The translations under genes were made by a program, and so were the position numbers. Under the pieces are notes generated by a model. That model was not told the origin of the DNA, did not search any database, and was given only the letters and a program-made list of their open reading frames with translations. Shown here piece by piece: positions 37,401 to 51,000 of a stretch of DNA of 64,000 nt; the first letter of the stretch is position 1; every line of letters begins with the position of its first letter. Source of the DNA: Limanda limanda (taxonomy: Eukaryota; Chordata; Actinopteri; Pleuronectiformes; Pleuronectidae); NCBI RefSeq assembly GCF_963576545.1, contig NW_026870590.1, positions 186,001 to 250,000 of the forward strand, given 5' to 3'.

Positions 37401-40400
37401 CACTAAATGGGGTAGCGCGCATCGATCGGTACCATCCTTGAGCTTCTCCGACTTTCGGAAGGGTTAGGGTTAGGGTTAGGGATGAAAGCACATAGGAGAA
37501 AGAGATATTCTTGAATAACTTTTTTTGTGAAGGTCGGAGAGACTTGCAAGTAGGCTCTACCCCCACTAAATGGGGTAGCGCGCATCGATCGGTACCATCC
37601 TTGAGCTTCTCCGACTTTCGGAAGGGTTAGGGTTAGGGTTAGGGATGAAAGCACATAGGAGAAAGAGATATTCTTGAATTACTTTTTTTGTGAAGGTCGG
37701 AGAGACTTGCAAGTAGGCTCTACCCCCACTAAATGGGGTTGCGCGCATCGATCGGTACCATCCTTGAGCTTCTCCGACTTTCGGAAGGGTTAGGGTTAGG
37801 GTTAGGGATGAAAGCACATAGGAGAAAGAGATATTCTTGAATAACTTTTTTTGTGAAGGTCGGAGAGACTTGCAAGTAGGCTCTACCCCCACTAAATGGG
37901 GTAGCGCGCATCGATCGGTACCATCCTTGAGCTTCTCCGACTTTCGGAAGGGTTAGGGTTAGGGTTAGGGATGAAAGCACATAGGAGAAAGAGATATTCT
38001 TGAATAACTTTTTTTGTGAAGGTCGGAGAGACTTGCAAGTAGGCTCTACCCCCACTAAATGGGGTAGCGCACATCGATCGGTACCATCCTTGAGCTTCTC
38101 CGACTTTCGGAAGGGTTAGGGTTAGGGTTAGGGATGAAAGCACATAGGAGAAAGAGATATTCTTGAATAACTTTTTTTGTGAAGGTCGGAGAGACTTGCA
38201 AGTAGGCTCTACCCCCACTAAATGGGGTAGCGCGCATCGATCGGTACCATCCTTGAGCTTCTCCGACTTTCGGAAGGGTTAGGGTTAGGGTTAGGGATGA
38301 AAGCACATAGGAGAAAGAGATATTCTTGAATAACTTTTTTTGTGAAGGTCGGAGAGACTTGGAAAGTGGTTGCATCTGGACTAATTTGGGTCCTGCGGAT
38401 CGATTGGTACCATCCCCGAGCTTGTACGACCTTCGGAAGAGGTCGACCGACGAAATTCCCCCAAATCTGAGGAGATATTCTTGAATAACTTTTTTTGTGA
38501 AGGTCGGAGAGACGTGCAAGTAGGCTCTACCCCCACTAAATGGGGTTGCGCGCATCGATCGGTACCATCCTTGAGCTTCTCCGACTTTCGGAAGGGTTAG
38601 GGTTAGGGTTAGGGATGAAAGCACATAGGAGAAAGAGATATTCTTGAATAACTTTTTTTGTGAAGGTCGGAGAGACTTGCAAGTAGGCTCTACCCCCACT
38701 AAATGGGGTAGCGCGCATCGATCGGTACCATCGTTGAGCTTCTCCGACTTTCGGAAGGGTTAGGGTTAGGGTTAGGGATGAAAGCACATAGGAGAAAGAG
38801 ATATTCTTGAATAACTTTTTTTGTGAAGGTCGGAGAGACTTGGAAAGTGGTTGCATCTGGACTAATTTGGGTCCTGCGGATCGATTGGTACCATCCCCGA
38901 GCTTGTACGACCTTCGGAAGAGGTCGACCGACGAAATTCCCCCAAATCTGAGGAGATATTCTTGAATAACTTTTTTTGTGAAGGTCGGAGAGACTTGCAA
39001 GTAGGCTCTACCCCCACTAAATGGGGTTGCGCGCATCGATCGGTACCATCCTTGAGCTTCTCCGACTTTCGGAAGGGTTAGGGTTAGGGTTAGGGATGAA
39101 AGCACATAGGAGAAAGAGATATTCTTGAATAACTTTTTTTGTGAAGGTCGGAGAGACTTGCAAGTAGGCTCTACCCCCACTAAATGGGGTAGCGCGCATC
39201 GATCGGTACCATCCTTGAGCTTCTCCGACTTTCGGAAGGGTTAGGGTTAGGGTTAGGGATGAAAGCACATAGGAGAAAGAGATATTCTTGAATAACTTTT
39301 TTTGTGAAGGTCGGAGAGACTTGAAAAGTGGTTGCATCTGGACTAATTTGGGTCCTGCGGATCGATTGGTACCATCCCCGAGCTTGTACGACCTTCGGAA
39401 GAGGTCGACCGACGAAATTCCCCCAAATCTGAGGAGATATTCTTGAATAACTTTTTTTGTGAAGGTCGGAGAGACTTGCAAGTAGGCTCTACCCCCACTA
39501 AATGGGGTAGCGCGCATCGATCGGTACCATCCTTGAGCTTCTCCGACTTTCGGAAGGGTTAGGGTTAGGGTTAGGGATGAAAGCACATAGGAGAAAGAGA
39601 TATTCTTGAATAACTTTTTTTGTGAAGGTTGGAGAGACTTGGAAAGTGGTTGCATCTGGACTAATTTGGGTCCTGCGGATCGATTGGTACCATCCCCGAG
39701 CTTGTACGACCTTCGGAAGAGGTCGACCGACGAAATTCCCCCAAATCTGAGGAGATATTCTTGAATAACTTTTTTTGTGAAGGTCGGAGAGACTTGCAAG
39801 TAGGCTCTACCCCCACTAAATGGGGTTGCGCGCATCGATCGGTACCATCCTTGAGCTTCTCCGACTTTCGGAAGGGTTAGGGTTAGGGTTAGGGATGAAA
39901 GCACATAGGAGAAAGAGATATTCTTGAATAACTTTTTTTGTGAAGGTCGGAGAGACTTGCAAGTAGGCTCTACCCCCACTAAATGGGGTAGCGCGCATCG
40001 ATCGGTACTATCCTTGAGCTTCTCCGACTTTCGGAAGGGTTAGGGTTAGGGTTAGGGATGAAAGCACATAGGAGAAAGAGATATTCTTGAATAACTTTTT
40101 TTGTGAAGGTCGGAGAGACTTGAAAAGTGGTTGCATCTGGACTAATTTGGGTCCTGCGGATCGATTGGTACCATCCCCGAGCTTGTACGACCTTCGGAAG
40201 AGGTCGACCGACGAAATTCCCCCAAATCTGAGGAGATATTCTTGAATAACTTTTTTTGTGAAGGTCGGAGAGACTTGCAAGTAGGCTCTACCCCCACTAA
40301 ATGGGGTTGCGCGCATCGATCGGTACCATCCTTGAGCTTCTCCGACTTTCGGAAGGGTTAGGGTTAGGGTTAGGGATGAAAGCACATAGGAGAAAGAGAT

Positions 40401-41232
40401 ATTCTTGAATAACTTTTTTTGTGAAGGTCGGAGAGACTTGCAAGTAGGCTCTACCCCCACTAAATGGGGTAGCGCGCATCGATCGGTACCATCCTTGAGC
40501 TTCTCCGACTTTCGGAAGGGTTAGGGTTAGGGTTAGGGATGAAAGCACATAGGAGAAAGAGATATTCTTGAATAACTTTTTTTGTGAAGGTCGGAGAGAC
40601 TTGCAAGTAGGCTCTACCCCCACTAAATGGGGTAGCGCGCATCGATTGGTACCATCCTTGAGCTTCTCCGACTTTCGGAAGGGTTAGGGTTAGGGTTAGG
40701 GATGAAAGCACATAGGAGAAAGAGATATTCTTGAATAACTTTTTTTGTGAAGGTCGGAGAGACTTGCAAGTAGGCTCTGCCCCCACTAAATGGGGTAGCG
40801 CGCATCGATCGGTACCATCCTTGAGCTTCTCCGACTTTCGGAAGGGTTAGGGTTAGGGTTAGGGATGAAAGCACATAGGAGAAAGAGATATTCTTGAATA
40901 ACTTTTTTTGTGAAGGTCGGAGAGACTTGGAAAGTGGTTGCATCTGGACTAATTTGGGTCCTGCGGATCGATTCGTACCATCCCCGAGCTTGTACGACCT
41001 TCGGAAGAGGTCGACCGACGAAATTCCCCCAAATCTGAGGAGATATTCTTGAATAACTTTTTTTGTGAAGGTCGGAGAGACTTGCAAGTAGGCTCTACCC
41101 CCACTAAATGGGGTAGCGCGCATCGATCGGTACCATCCTTGAGCTTCTCCGACTTTCGGAAGGGTTAGGGTTAGGGTTAGGGATGAAAGCACATAGGAGA
41201 AAGACATATTCTTGAATAACTTTTTTTGTGAA
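34459..41232 (+). repeat. 6774 bp higher-order repeat, copy 2 (33 A + 9 B)
   Basis: All nine B units and all listed marker variants recur at exactly +6774 from copy 1. Visible differences are few: gtagcgcg in place of gtaacgcg (39464) and gaaaag in the B at 40108 where copy 1 has ggaaag. Amplification must be recent or actively homogenised. Confidence 0.95.
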
Positions 41233-44200
41233 GGTCGGAGAGACTTGCAAGTAGGCTCTACCCCCACTAAATGGGGTAGCGCGCATCGATCGGTACCATC
41301 CTTGAGCTTCTCCGACTTTCGGAAGGGTTAGGGTTAGGGTTAGGGATGAAAGCACATAGGAGAAAGAGATATTCTTGAATAACTTTTTTTGTGAAGGTCG
41401 GAGAGACTTGCAAGTAGGCTCTACCCCCACTAAATGGGGTAGCGCGCATCGATCAGTACCATCCTTGAGCTTCTCCGACTTTCGGAAGGGTTAGGGTTAG
41501 GGTTAGGGATGAAAGCACATAGGAGAAAGAGATATTCTTGAATAACTTTTTTTGTGAAGGTCGGAGAGACTTGCAAGTAGGCTCTACCCCCACTAAATGG
41601 GGTAGCGCGCATCGATCGGTACCATCCTTGAGCTTCTCCGACTTTCGGAAGGGTTAGGGTTAGGGTTAGGGATGAAAGCACATAGGAGAAAGAGATATTC
41701 TTGAATAACTTTTTTTGTGAAGGTCGGAGAGACTTGCAAGTAGGCTCTACCCCCACTAAATGGGGTAGCGCGCATCGATCGGTACCATCCTTGAGCTTCT
41801 CCGACTTTCGGAAGGGTTAGGGTTAGGGTTAGGGATGAAAGCACATAGGAGAAAGAGATATTCTTGAATAACTTTTTTTGTGAAGGTCGGAGAGACTTGC
41901 AAGTAGGCTCTACCCCCACTAAATGGGGTAGCGCGCATCGATTGGTACCATCCTTGAGCTTCTCCGACTTTCGGAAGGGTTAGGGTTAGGGTTAGGGATG
42001 AAAGCACATAGGAGAAAGAGATATTCTTGAATAACTTTTTTTGTGAAGGTCGGAGAGACTTGCAAGTAGGCTCTACCCCCACTAAATGGGGTAGCGCGCA
42101 TCGATCGGTACCATCTTTGAGCTTCTCCGACTTTCGGAAGGGTTAGGGTTAGGGTTAGGGATGAAAGCACATAGGAGAAAGAGATATTCTTGAATAACTT
42201 TTTTTGTGAAGGTCGGAGAGACTTGCAAGTAGGCTCTACCCCCACTAAATGGGGTAGCGCGCATCGATCGGTACCATCCTTGAGCTTCTCCGACTTTCGG
42301 AAGGGTTAGGGTTAGGGTTAGGGATGAAAGCACATAGGAGAAAGAGATATTCTTGAATAACTTTTTTTGTGAAGGTCGGAGAGACTTGGAAAGTGGTTGC
42401 ATCTGGACTAATTTGGGTCCTGCGGATCGATTGGTACCATCCCCGAGCTTGTACGACCTTCGGAAGAGGTCGACCGACGAAATTCCCCCAAATCTGAGGA
42501 GATATTCTTGAATTACTTTTTTTGTGAAGGTCGGAGAGACTTGCAAGTAGGCTCTACCCCCACTAAATGGGGTTGCGCGCATCGATCGGTACCATCCTTG
42601 AGCTTCTCCGACTTTCGGAAGGGTTAGGGTTAGGGTTAGGGATGAAAGCACATAGGAGAAAGAGATATTCTTGAATAACTTTTTTTGTGAAGGTCGGAGA
42701 GACTTGCAAGTAGGCTCTACCCCCACTAAATGGGGTAGCGCGCATCGATCGGTACCATCCTTGAGCTTCTCCGACTTTCGGAAGGGTTAGGGTTAGGGTT
42801 AGGGATGAAAGCACATAGGAGAAAGAGATATTCTTGAATAACTTTTTTTGTGAAGGTCGGAGAGACTTGCAAGTAGGCTCTACCCCCACTAAATGGGGTA
42901 GCGCGCATCGATCGGTACCATTCTTGAGCTTCTCCGACTTTCGGAAGGGTTAGGGTTAGTGTTAGGGATGAAAGCACATAGGAGAAAGAGATATTCTTGA
43001 ATAACTTTTTTTGTGAAGGTCGGAGAGACTTGGAAAGTGGTTGCATCTGGACTAATTTGGGTCCTGCGGATCGATTGGTACCATCCCCGAGCTTGTACGA
43101 CCTTCGGAAGAGGTCGACCGACGAAATTCCCCCAAATCTGAGGAGATATTCTTGAATAACTTTTTTTGTGAAGGTCGGAGAGACTTGCAAGTAGGCTCTA
43201 CCCCCACTAAATGGGGTTGCGCGCATCGATCGGTACCATCCTTGAGCTTCTCCGACTTTCGGAAGGGTTAGGGTTAGGGTTAGGGATGAAAGCACATAGG
43301 AGAAAGAGATATTCTTGAATAACTTTTTTTGTGAAGGTCGGAGAGACTTGCAAGTAGGCTCTACCCCCACTAAATGGGGTAGCGCGCATCGATCGGTACC
43401 ATCCTTGAGCTTCTCCGACTTTCGGAAGGGTTAGGGTTAGGGTTAGGGATGAAAGCACATAGGAGAAAGAGATATTCTTGAATAACTTTTTTTGTGAAGG
43501 TCGGAGAGACTTGGAAAGTGGTTGCATCTGGACTAATTTGGGTCCTGCGGATCGATTGGTACCATCCCCGAGCTTGTACGACCTTCGGAAGAGGTCGACC
43601 GACGAAATTCCCCCAAATCTGAGGAGATATTCTTGAATAACTTTTTTTGTGAAGGTCGGAGAGACTTGCAAGTAGGCTCTACCCCCACTAAATGGGGTTG
43701 CGCGCATCGATCGGTACCATCCTTGAGCTTCTCCGACTTTCGGAAGGGTTAGGGTTAGGGTTAGGGATGAAAGCACATAGGAGAAAGAGATATTCTTGAA
43801 TAACTTTTTTTGTGAAGGTCGGAGAGACTTGCAAGTAGGCTCTACCCCCACTAAATGGGGTAGCGCGCATCGATCGGTACCATCCTTGAGCTTCTCCGAC
43901 TTTCGGAAGGGTTAGGGTTAGGGTTAGGGATGAAAGCACATAGGAGAAAGAGATATTCTTGAATAACTTTTTTTGTGAAGGTCGGAGAGACTTGCAAGTA
44001 GGCTCTACCCCCACTAAATGGGGTAGCGCGCATCGATCGGTACCATCCTTGAGCTTCTCCGACTTTCGGAAGGGTTAGGGTTAGGGTTAGGGATGAAAGC
44101 ACATAGGAGAAAGAGATATTCTTGAATAACTTTTTTTGTGAAGGTCGGAGAGACTTGCAAGTAGGCTCTACCCCCACTAAATGGGGTAGCGCGCATCGAT

Positions 44201-47200
44201 CGGTACCATCCTTGAGCTTCTCCGACTTTCGGAAGGGTTAGGGTTAGGGTTAGGGATGAAAGCACATAGGAGAAAGAGATATTCTTGAATAACTTTTTTT
44301 GTGAAGGTCGGAGAGACTTGCAAGTAGGCTCTACCCCCACTAAATGGGGTAGCGCGCATCGATCGGTACCATCCTTGAGCTTCTCCGACTTTCGGAAGGG
44401 TTAGGGTTAGGGTTAGGGATGAAAGCACATAGGAGAAAGAGATATTCTTGAATTACTTTTTTTGTGAAGGTCGGAGAGACTTGCAAGTAGGCTCTACCCC
44501 CACTAAATGGGGTTGCGCGCATCGATCGGTACCATCCTTGAGCTTCTCCGACTTTCGGAAGGGTTAGGGTTAGGGTTAGGGATGAAAGCACATAGGAGAA
44601 AGAGATATTCTTGAATAACTTTTTTTGTGAAGGTCGGAGAGACTTGCAAGTAGGCTCTACCCCCACTAAATGGGGTAGCGCGCATCGATCGGTACCATCC
44701 TTGAGCTTCTCCGACTTTCGGAAGGGTTAGGGTTAGGGTTAGGGATGAAAGCACATAGGAGAAAGAGATATTCTTGAATAACTTTTTTTGTGAAGGTCGG
44801 AGAGACTTGCAAGTAGGCTCTACCCCCACTAAATGGGGTAGCGCACATCGATCGGTACCATCCTTGAGCTTCTCCGACTTTCGGAAGGGTTAGGGTTAGG
44901 GTTAGGGATGAAAGCACATAGGAGAAAGAGATATTCTTGAATAACTTTTTTTGTGAAGGTCGGAGAGACTTGCAAGTAGGCTCTACCCCCACTAAATGGG
45001 GTAGCGCGCATCGATCGGTACCATCCTTGAGCTTCTCCGACTTTCGGAAGGGTTAGGGTTAGGGTTAGGGATGAAAGCACATAGGAGAAAGAGATATTCT
45101 TGAATAACTTTTTTTGTGAAGGTCGGAGAGACTTGGAAAGTGGTTGCATCTGGACTAATTTGGGTCCTGCGGATCGATTGGTACCATCCCCGAGCTTGTA
45201 CGACCTTCGGAAGAGGTCGACCGACGAAATTCCCCCAAATCTGAGGAGATATTCTTGAATAACTTTTTTTGTGAAGGTCGGAGAGACGTGCAAGTAGGCT
45301 CTACCCCCACTAAATGGGGTTGCGCGCATCGATCGGTACCATCCTTGAGCTTCTCCGACTTTCGGAAGGGTTAGGGTTAGGGTTAGGGATGAAAGCACAT
45401 AGGAGAAAGAGATATTCTTGAATAACTTTTTTTGTGAAGGTCGGAGAGACTTGCAAGTAGGCTCTACCCCCACTAAATGGGGTAGCGCGCATCGATCGGT
45501 ACCATCGTTGAGCTTCTCCGACTTTCGGAAGGGTTAGGGTTAGGGTTAGGGATGAAAGCACATAGGAGAAAGAGATATTCTTGAATAACTTTTTTTGTGA
45601 AGGTCGGAGAGACTTGGAAAGTGGTTGCATCTGGACTAATTTGGGTCCTGCGGATCGATTGGTACCATCCCCGAGCTTGTACGACCTTCGGAAGAGGTCG
45701 ACCGACGAAATTCCCCCAAATCTGAGGAGATATTCTTGAATAACTTTTTTTGTGAAGGTCGGAGAGACTTGCAAGTAGGCTCTACCCCCACTAAATGGGG
45801 TTGCGCGCATCGATCGGTACCATCCTTGAGCTTCTCCGACTTTCGGAAGGGTTAGGGTTAGGGTTAGGGATGAAAGCACATAGGAGAAAGAGATATTCTT
45901 GAATAACTTTTTTTGTGAAGGTCGGAGAGACTTGCAAGTAGGCTCTACCCCCACTAAATGGGGTAGCGCGCATCGATCGGTACCATCCTTGAGCTTCTCC
46001 GACTTTCGGAAGGGTTAGGGTTAGGGTTAGGGATGAAAGCACATAGGAGAAAGAGATATTCTTGAATAACTTTTTTTGTGAAGGTCGGAGAGACTTGAAA
46101 AGTGGTTGCATCTGGACTAATTTGGGTCCTGCGGATCGATTGGTACCATCCCCGAGCTTGTACGACCTTCGGAAGAGGTCGACCGACGAAATTCCCCCAA
46201 ATCTGAGGAGATATTCTTGAATAACTTTTTTTGTGAAGGTCGGAGAGACTTGCAAGTAGGCTCTACCCCCACTAAATGGGGTAGCGCGCATCGATCGGTA
46301 CCATCCTTGAGCTTCTCCGACTTTCGGAAGGGTTAGGGTTAGGGTTAGGGATGAAAGCACATAGGAGAAAGAGATATTCTTGAATAACTTTTTTTGTGAA
46401 GGTTGGAGAGACTTGGAAAGTGGTTGCATCTGGACTAATTTGGGTCCTGCGGATCGATTGGTACCATCCCCGAGCTTGTACGACCTTCGGAAGAGGTCGA
46501 CCGACGAAATTCCCCCAAATCTGAGGAGATATTCTTGAATAACTTTTTTTGTGAAGGTCGGAGAGACTTGCAAGTAGGCTCTACCCCCACTAAATGGGGT
46601 TGCGCGCATCGATCGGTACCATCCTTGAGCTTCTCCGACTTTCGGAAGGGTTAGGGTTAGGGTTAGGGATGAAAGCACATAGGAGAAAGAGATATTCTTG
46701 AATAACTTTTTTTGTGAAGGTCGGAGAGACTTGCAAGTAGGCTCTACCCCCACTAAATGGGGTAGCGCGCATCGATCGGTACTATCCTTGAGCTTCTCCG
46801 ACTTTCGGAAGGGTTAGGGTTAGGGTTAGGGATGAAAGCACATAGGAGAAAGAGATATTCTTGAATAACTTTTTTTGTGAAGGTCGGAGAGACTTGAAAA
46901 GTGGTTGCATCTGGACTAATTTGGGTCCTGCGGATCGATTGGTACCATCCCCGAGCTTGTACGACCTTCGGAAGAGGTCGACCGACGAAATTCCCCCAAA
47001 TCTGAGGAGATATTCTTGAATAACTTTTTTTGTGAAGGTCGGAGAGACTTGCAAGTAGGCTCTACCCCCACTAAATGGGGTTGCGCGCATCGATCGGTAC
47101 CATCCTTGAGCTTCTCCGACTTTCGGAAGGGTTAGGGTTAGGGTTAGGGATGAAAGCACATAGGAGAAAGAGATATTCTTGAATAACTTTTTTTGTGAAG

Positions 47201-48006
47201 GTCGGAGAGACTTGCAAGTAGGCTCTACCCCCACTAAATGGGGTAGCGCGCATCGATCGGTACCATCCTTGAGCTTCTCCGACTTTCGGAAGGGTTAGGG
47301 TTAGGGTTAGGGATGAAAGCACATAGGAGAAAGAGATATTCTTGAATAACTTTTTTTGTGAAGGTCGGAGAGACTTGCAAGTAGGCTCTACCCCCACTAA
47401 ATGGGGTAGCGCGCATCGATTGGTACCATCCTTGAGCTTCTCCGACTTTCGGAAGGGTTAGGGTTAGGGTTAGGGATGAAAGCACATAGGAGAAAGAGAT
47501 ATTCTTGAATAACTTTTTTTGTGAAGGTCGGAGAGACTTGCAAGTAGGCTCTGCCCCCACTAAATGGGGTAGCGCGCATCGATCGGTACCATCCTTGAGC
47601 TTCTCCGACTTTCGGAAGGGTTAGGGTTAGGGTTAGGGATGAAAGCACATAGGAGAAAGAGATATTCTTGAATAACTTTTTTTGTGAAGGTCGGAGAGAC
47701 TTGGAAAGTGGTTGCATCTGGACTAATTTGGGTCCTGCGGATCGATTCGTACCATCCCCGAGCTTGTACGACCTTCGGAAGAGGTCGACCGACGAAATTC
47801 CCCCAAATCTGAGGAGATATTCTTGAATAACTTTTTTTGTGAAGGTCGGAGAGACTTGCAAGTAGGCTCTACCCCCACTAAATGGGGTAGCGCGCATCGA
47901 TCGGTACCATCCTTGAGCTTCTCCGACTTTCGGAAGGGTTAGGGTTAGGGTTAGGGATGAAAGCACATAGGAGAAAGACATATTCTTGAATAACTTTTTT
48001 TGTGAA
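41233..48006 (+). repeat. 6774 bp higher-order repeat, copy 3 (33 A + 9 B)
   Basis: All unit boundaries again at +6774 from copy 2. It shares gaaaag in the B at 46882 with copy 2, so copies 2 and 3 look closer to each other than to copy 1. It ends with the gacatattc A unit at 47844. In copies 1 and 2 the gacatattc unit is followed by an A; here it is followed by a B (48007), which is probably the older arrangement. Confidence 0.95.
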
Positions 48007-51000
48007 GGTCGGAGAGACTTGGAAAGTGGTTGCATCTGGACTAATTTGGGTCCTGCGGATCGATTGGTACCATCCCCGAGCTTGTACGACCTTCGGAAGA
48101 GGTCGACCAACGAAATTCCCCCAAATCTGAGGAGATATTCTTGAATAACTTTTTTTGTGAAGGTCGGAGAGACTTGCAAGTAGGCTCTACCCCCACTAAA
48201 TGGGGTTGCGCGCATCGATCGGTACCATCCTTGAGCTTCTCCGACTTTCGGAAGGGTTAGGGTTAGGGTTAGGGATGAAAGCACATAGGAGAAAGAGATA
48301 TTCTTGAATAACTTTTTTTGTGAAGGTCGGAGAGACTTGCAAGTAGGCTCTACCCCCACTAAATGGGGTAGCGCGCATCGATCGGTACCATCCTTGAGCT
48401 TCTCCGACTTTCGGAAGGGTTAGGGTTAGGGTTAGGGATGAAAGCACATAGGAGAAAGAGATATTCTTGAATAACTTTTTTTGTGAAGGTCGGAGAGACT
48501 TGCAAGTAGGCTCTACCCCCACTAAATGGGGTAGCGCGCATCGATCGGTACCATCCTTGAGCTTCTCCGACTTTCGGAAGGGTTAGGGTTAGGGTTAGGG
48601 ATGAAAGCACATAGGAGAAAGAGATATTCTTGAATAACTTTTTTTGTGAAGGTCGGAGAGACTTGCAAGTAGGCTCTACCCCCACTAAATGGGGTAGCGC
48701 GCATCGATCGGTACCATCCTTGAGCTTCTCCGACTTTCGGAAGGGTTAGGGTTAGGGTTAGGGATGAAAGCACATAGGAGAAAGAGATATTCTTGAATAA
48801 CTTTTTTTGTGAAGGTCGGAGAGACTTGCAAGTAGGCTCTACCCCCACTAAATGGGGTAGCGCGCATCGATCGGTACCATCCTTGAGCTTCTCCGACTTT
48901 CGGAAGGGTTAGGGTTAGGGTTAGGGATGAAAGCACATAGGAGAAAGAGATATTCTTGAATTACTTTTTTTGTGAAGGTCGGAGAGACTTGCAAGTAGGC
49001 TCTACCCCCACTAAATGGGGTTGCGCGCATCGATCGGTACCATCCTTGAGCTTCTCCGACTTTCGGAAGGGTTAGGGTTAGGGTTAGGGATGAAAGCACA
49101 TAGGAGAAAGAGATATTCTTGAATAACTTTTTTTGTGAAGGTCGGAGAGACTTGCAAGTAGGCTCTACCCCCACTAAATGGGGTAGCGCGCATCGATCGG
49201 TACCATCCTTGAGCTTCTCCGACTTTCGGAAGGGTTAGGGTTAGGGTTAGGGATGAAAGCACATAGGAGAAAGAGATATTCTTGAATAACTTTTTTTGTG
49301 AAGGTCGGAGAGACTTGCAAGTAGGCTCTACCCCCACTAAATGGGGTAGCGCACATCGATCGGTACCATCCTTGAGCTTCTCCGACTTTCGGAAGGGTTA
49401 GGGTTAGGGTTAGGGATGAAAGCACATAGGAGAAAGAGATATTCTTGAATAACTTTTTTTGTGAAGGTCGGAGAGACTTGGAAAGTGGTTGCATCTGGAC
49501 TAATTTGGGTCCTGCGGATCGATTGGTACCATCTCCGAGCTTGTACGACCTTCGGAAGAGGTCGACCGACGAAATTCCCCCAAATCTGAGGAGATATTCT
49601 TGAATAACTTTTTTTGTGAAGGTCGGAGAGACTTGCAAGTAGGCTCTACCCCCACTAAATGGGGTTGCGCGCATCGATCGGTACCATCCTTGAGCTTCTC
49701 CGACTTTCGGAAGGGTTAGGGTTAGGGTTAGGGATGAAAGCACATAGGAGAAAGAGATATTCTTGAATAACTTTTTTTGTGAAGGTCGGAGAGACTTGCA
49801 AGTAGGCTCTACCCCCACTAAATGGGGTAGCGCGCATCGATCGGTACCATCCTTGAGCTTCTCCGACTTTCGGAAGGGTTAGGGTTAGGGTTAGGGATGA
49901 AAGCACATAGGAGAAAGAGATATTCTTGAATAACTTTTTTTGTGAAGGTCGGAGAGACTTGCAAGTAGGCTCTACCCCCACTAAATGGGGTAGCGCGCAT
50001 CGATCAGTACCATCCTTGAGCTTCTCCGACTTTCGGAAGGGTTAGGGTTAGGGTTAGGGATGAAAGCACATAGGAGAAAGAGATATTCTTGAATAACTTT
50101 TTTTGTGAAGGTCGGAGAGACTTGCAAGTAGGCTCTACCCCCACTAAATGGGGTAGCGCGCATCGATCGGTACCATCCTTGAGCTTCTCCGACTTTCGGA
50201 AGGGTTAGGGTTAGGGTTAGGGATGAAAGCACATAGGAGAAAGAGATATTCTTGAATAACTTTTTCTGTGAAGGTCGGAGAGACTTGCAAGTAGGCTCTA
50301 CCCCCACTAAATGGGGTAGCGCGCATCGATCGGTACCATCCTTGAGCTTCTCCGACTTTCGGAAGGGTTAGGGTTAGGGTTAGGGATGAAAGCACATAGG
50401 AGAAAGAGATATTCTTGAATAACTTTTTTTGTGAAGGTCGGAGAGACTTGCAAGTAGGCTCTACCCCCACTAAATGGGGTAGCGCGCATCGATTGGTACC
50501 ATCCTTGAGCTTCTCCGACTTTCGGAAGGGTTAGGGTTAGGGTTAGGGATGAAAGCACATAGGAGAAAGAGATATTCTTGAATAACTTTTTTTGTGAAGG
50601 TCGGAGAGACTTGCAAGTAGGCTCTACCCCCACTAAATGGGGTAGCGCGCATCGATCGGTACCATCCTTGAGCTTCTCCGACTTTCGGAAGGGTTAGGCT
50701 TAGGGTTAGGGATGAAAGCACATAGGAGAAAGAGATATTCTTGAATAACTTTTTTTGTGAAGGTCGGAGAGACTTGCAAGTAGGCTCTACCCCCACTAAA
50801 TGGGGTAGCGCGCATCGATCGGTACCATCCTTGAGCTTCTCCGACTTTCGGAAGGGTTAGGGTTAGGGTTAGGGATGAAAGCACATAGGAGAAAGAGATA
50901 TTCTTGAATAACTTTTTTTGTGAAGGTCGGAGAGACTTGGAAAGTGGTTGCATCTGGACTAATTTGGGTCCTGCGGATCGATTGGTACCATCCCCGAGCT

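Noticed and set aside
27685..48006. Assembly artefact producing three identical 6774 bp copies
   Set aside because: Not excluded, but the copies differ at scattered single bases (for example 32690 against 39464, and B 33334 against 40108), and the adjoining fourth copy is rearranged, which a simple assembly loop would not create. Read-depth or ultra-long reads would settle it.
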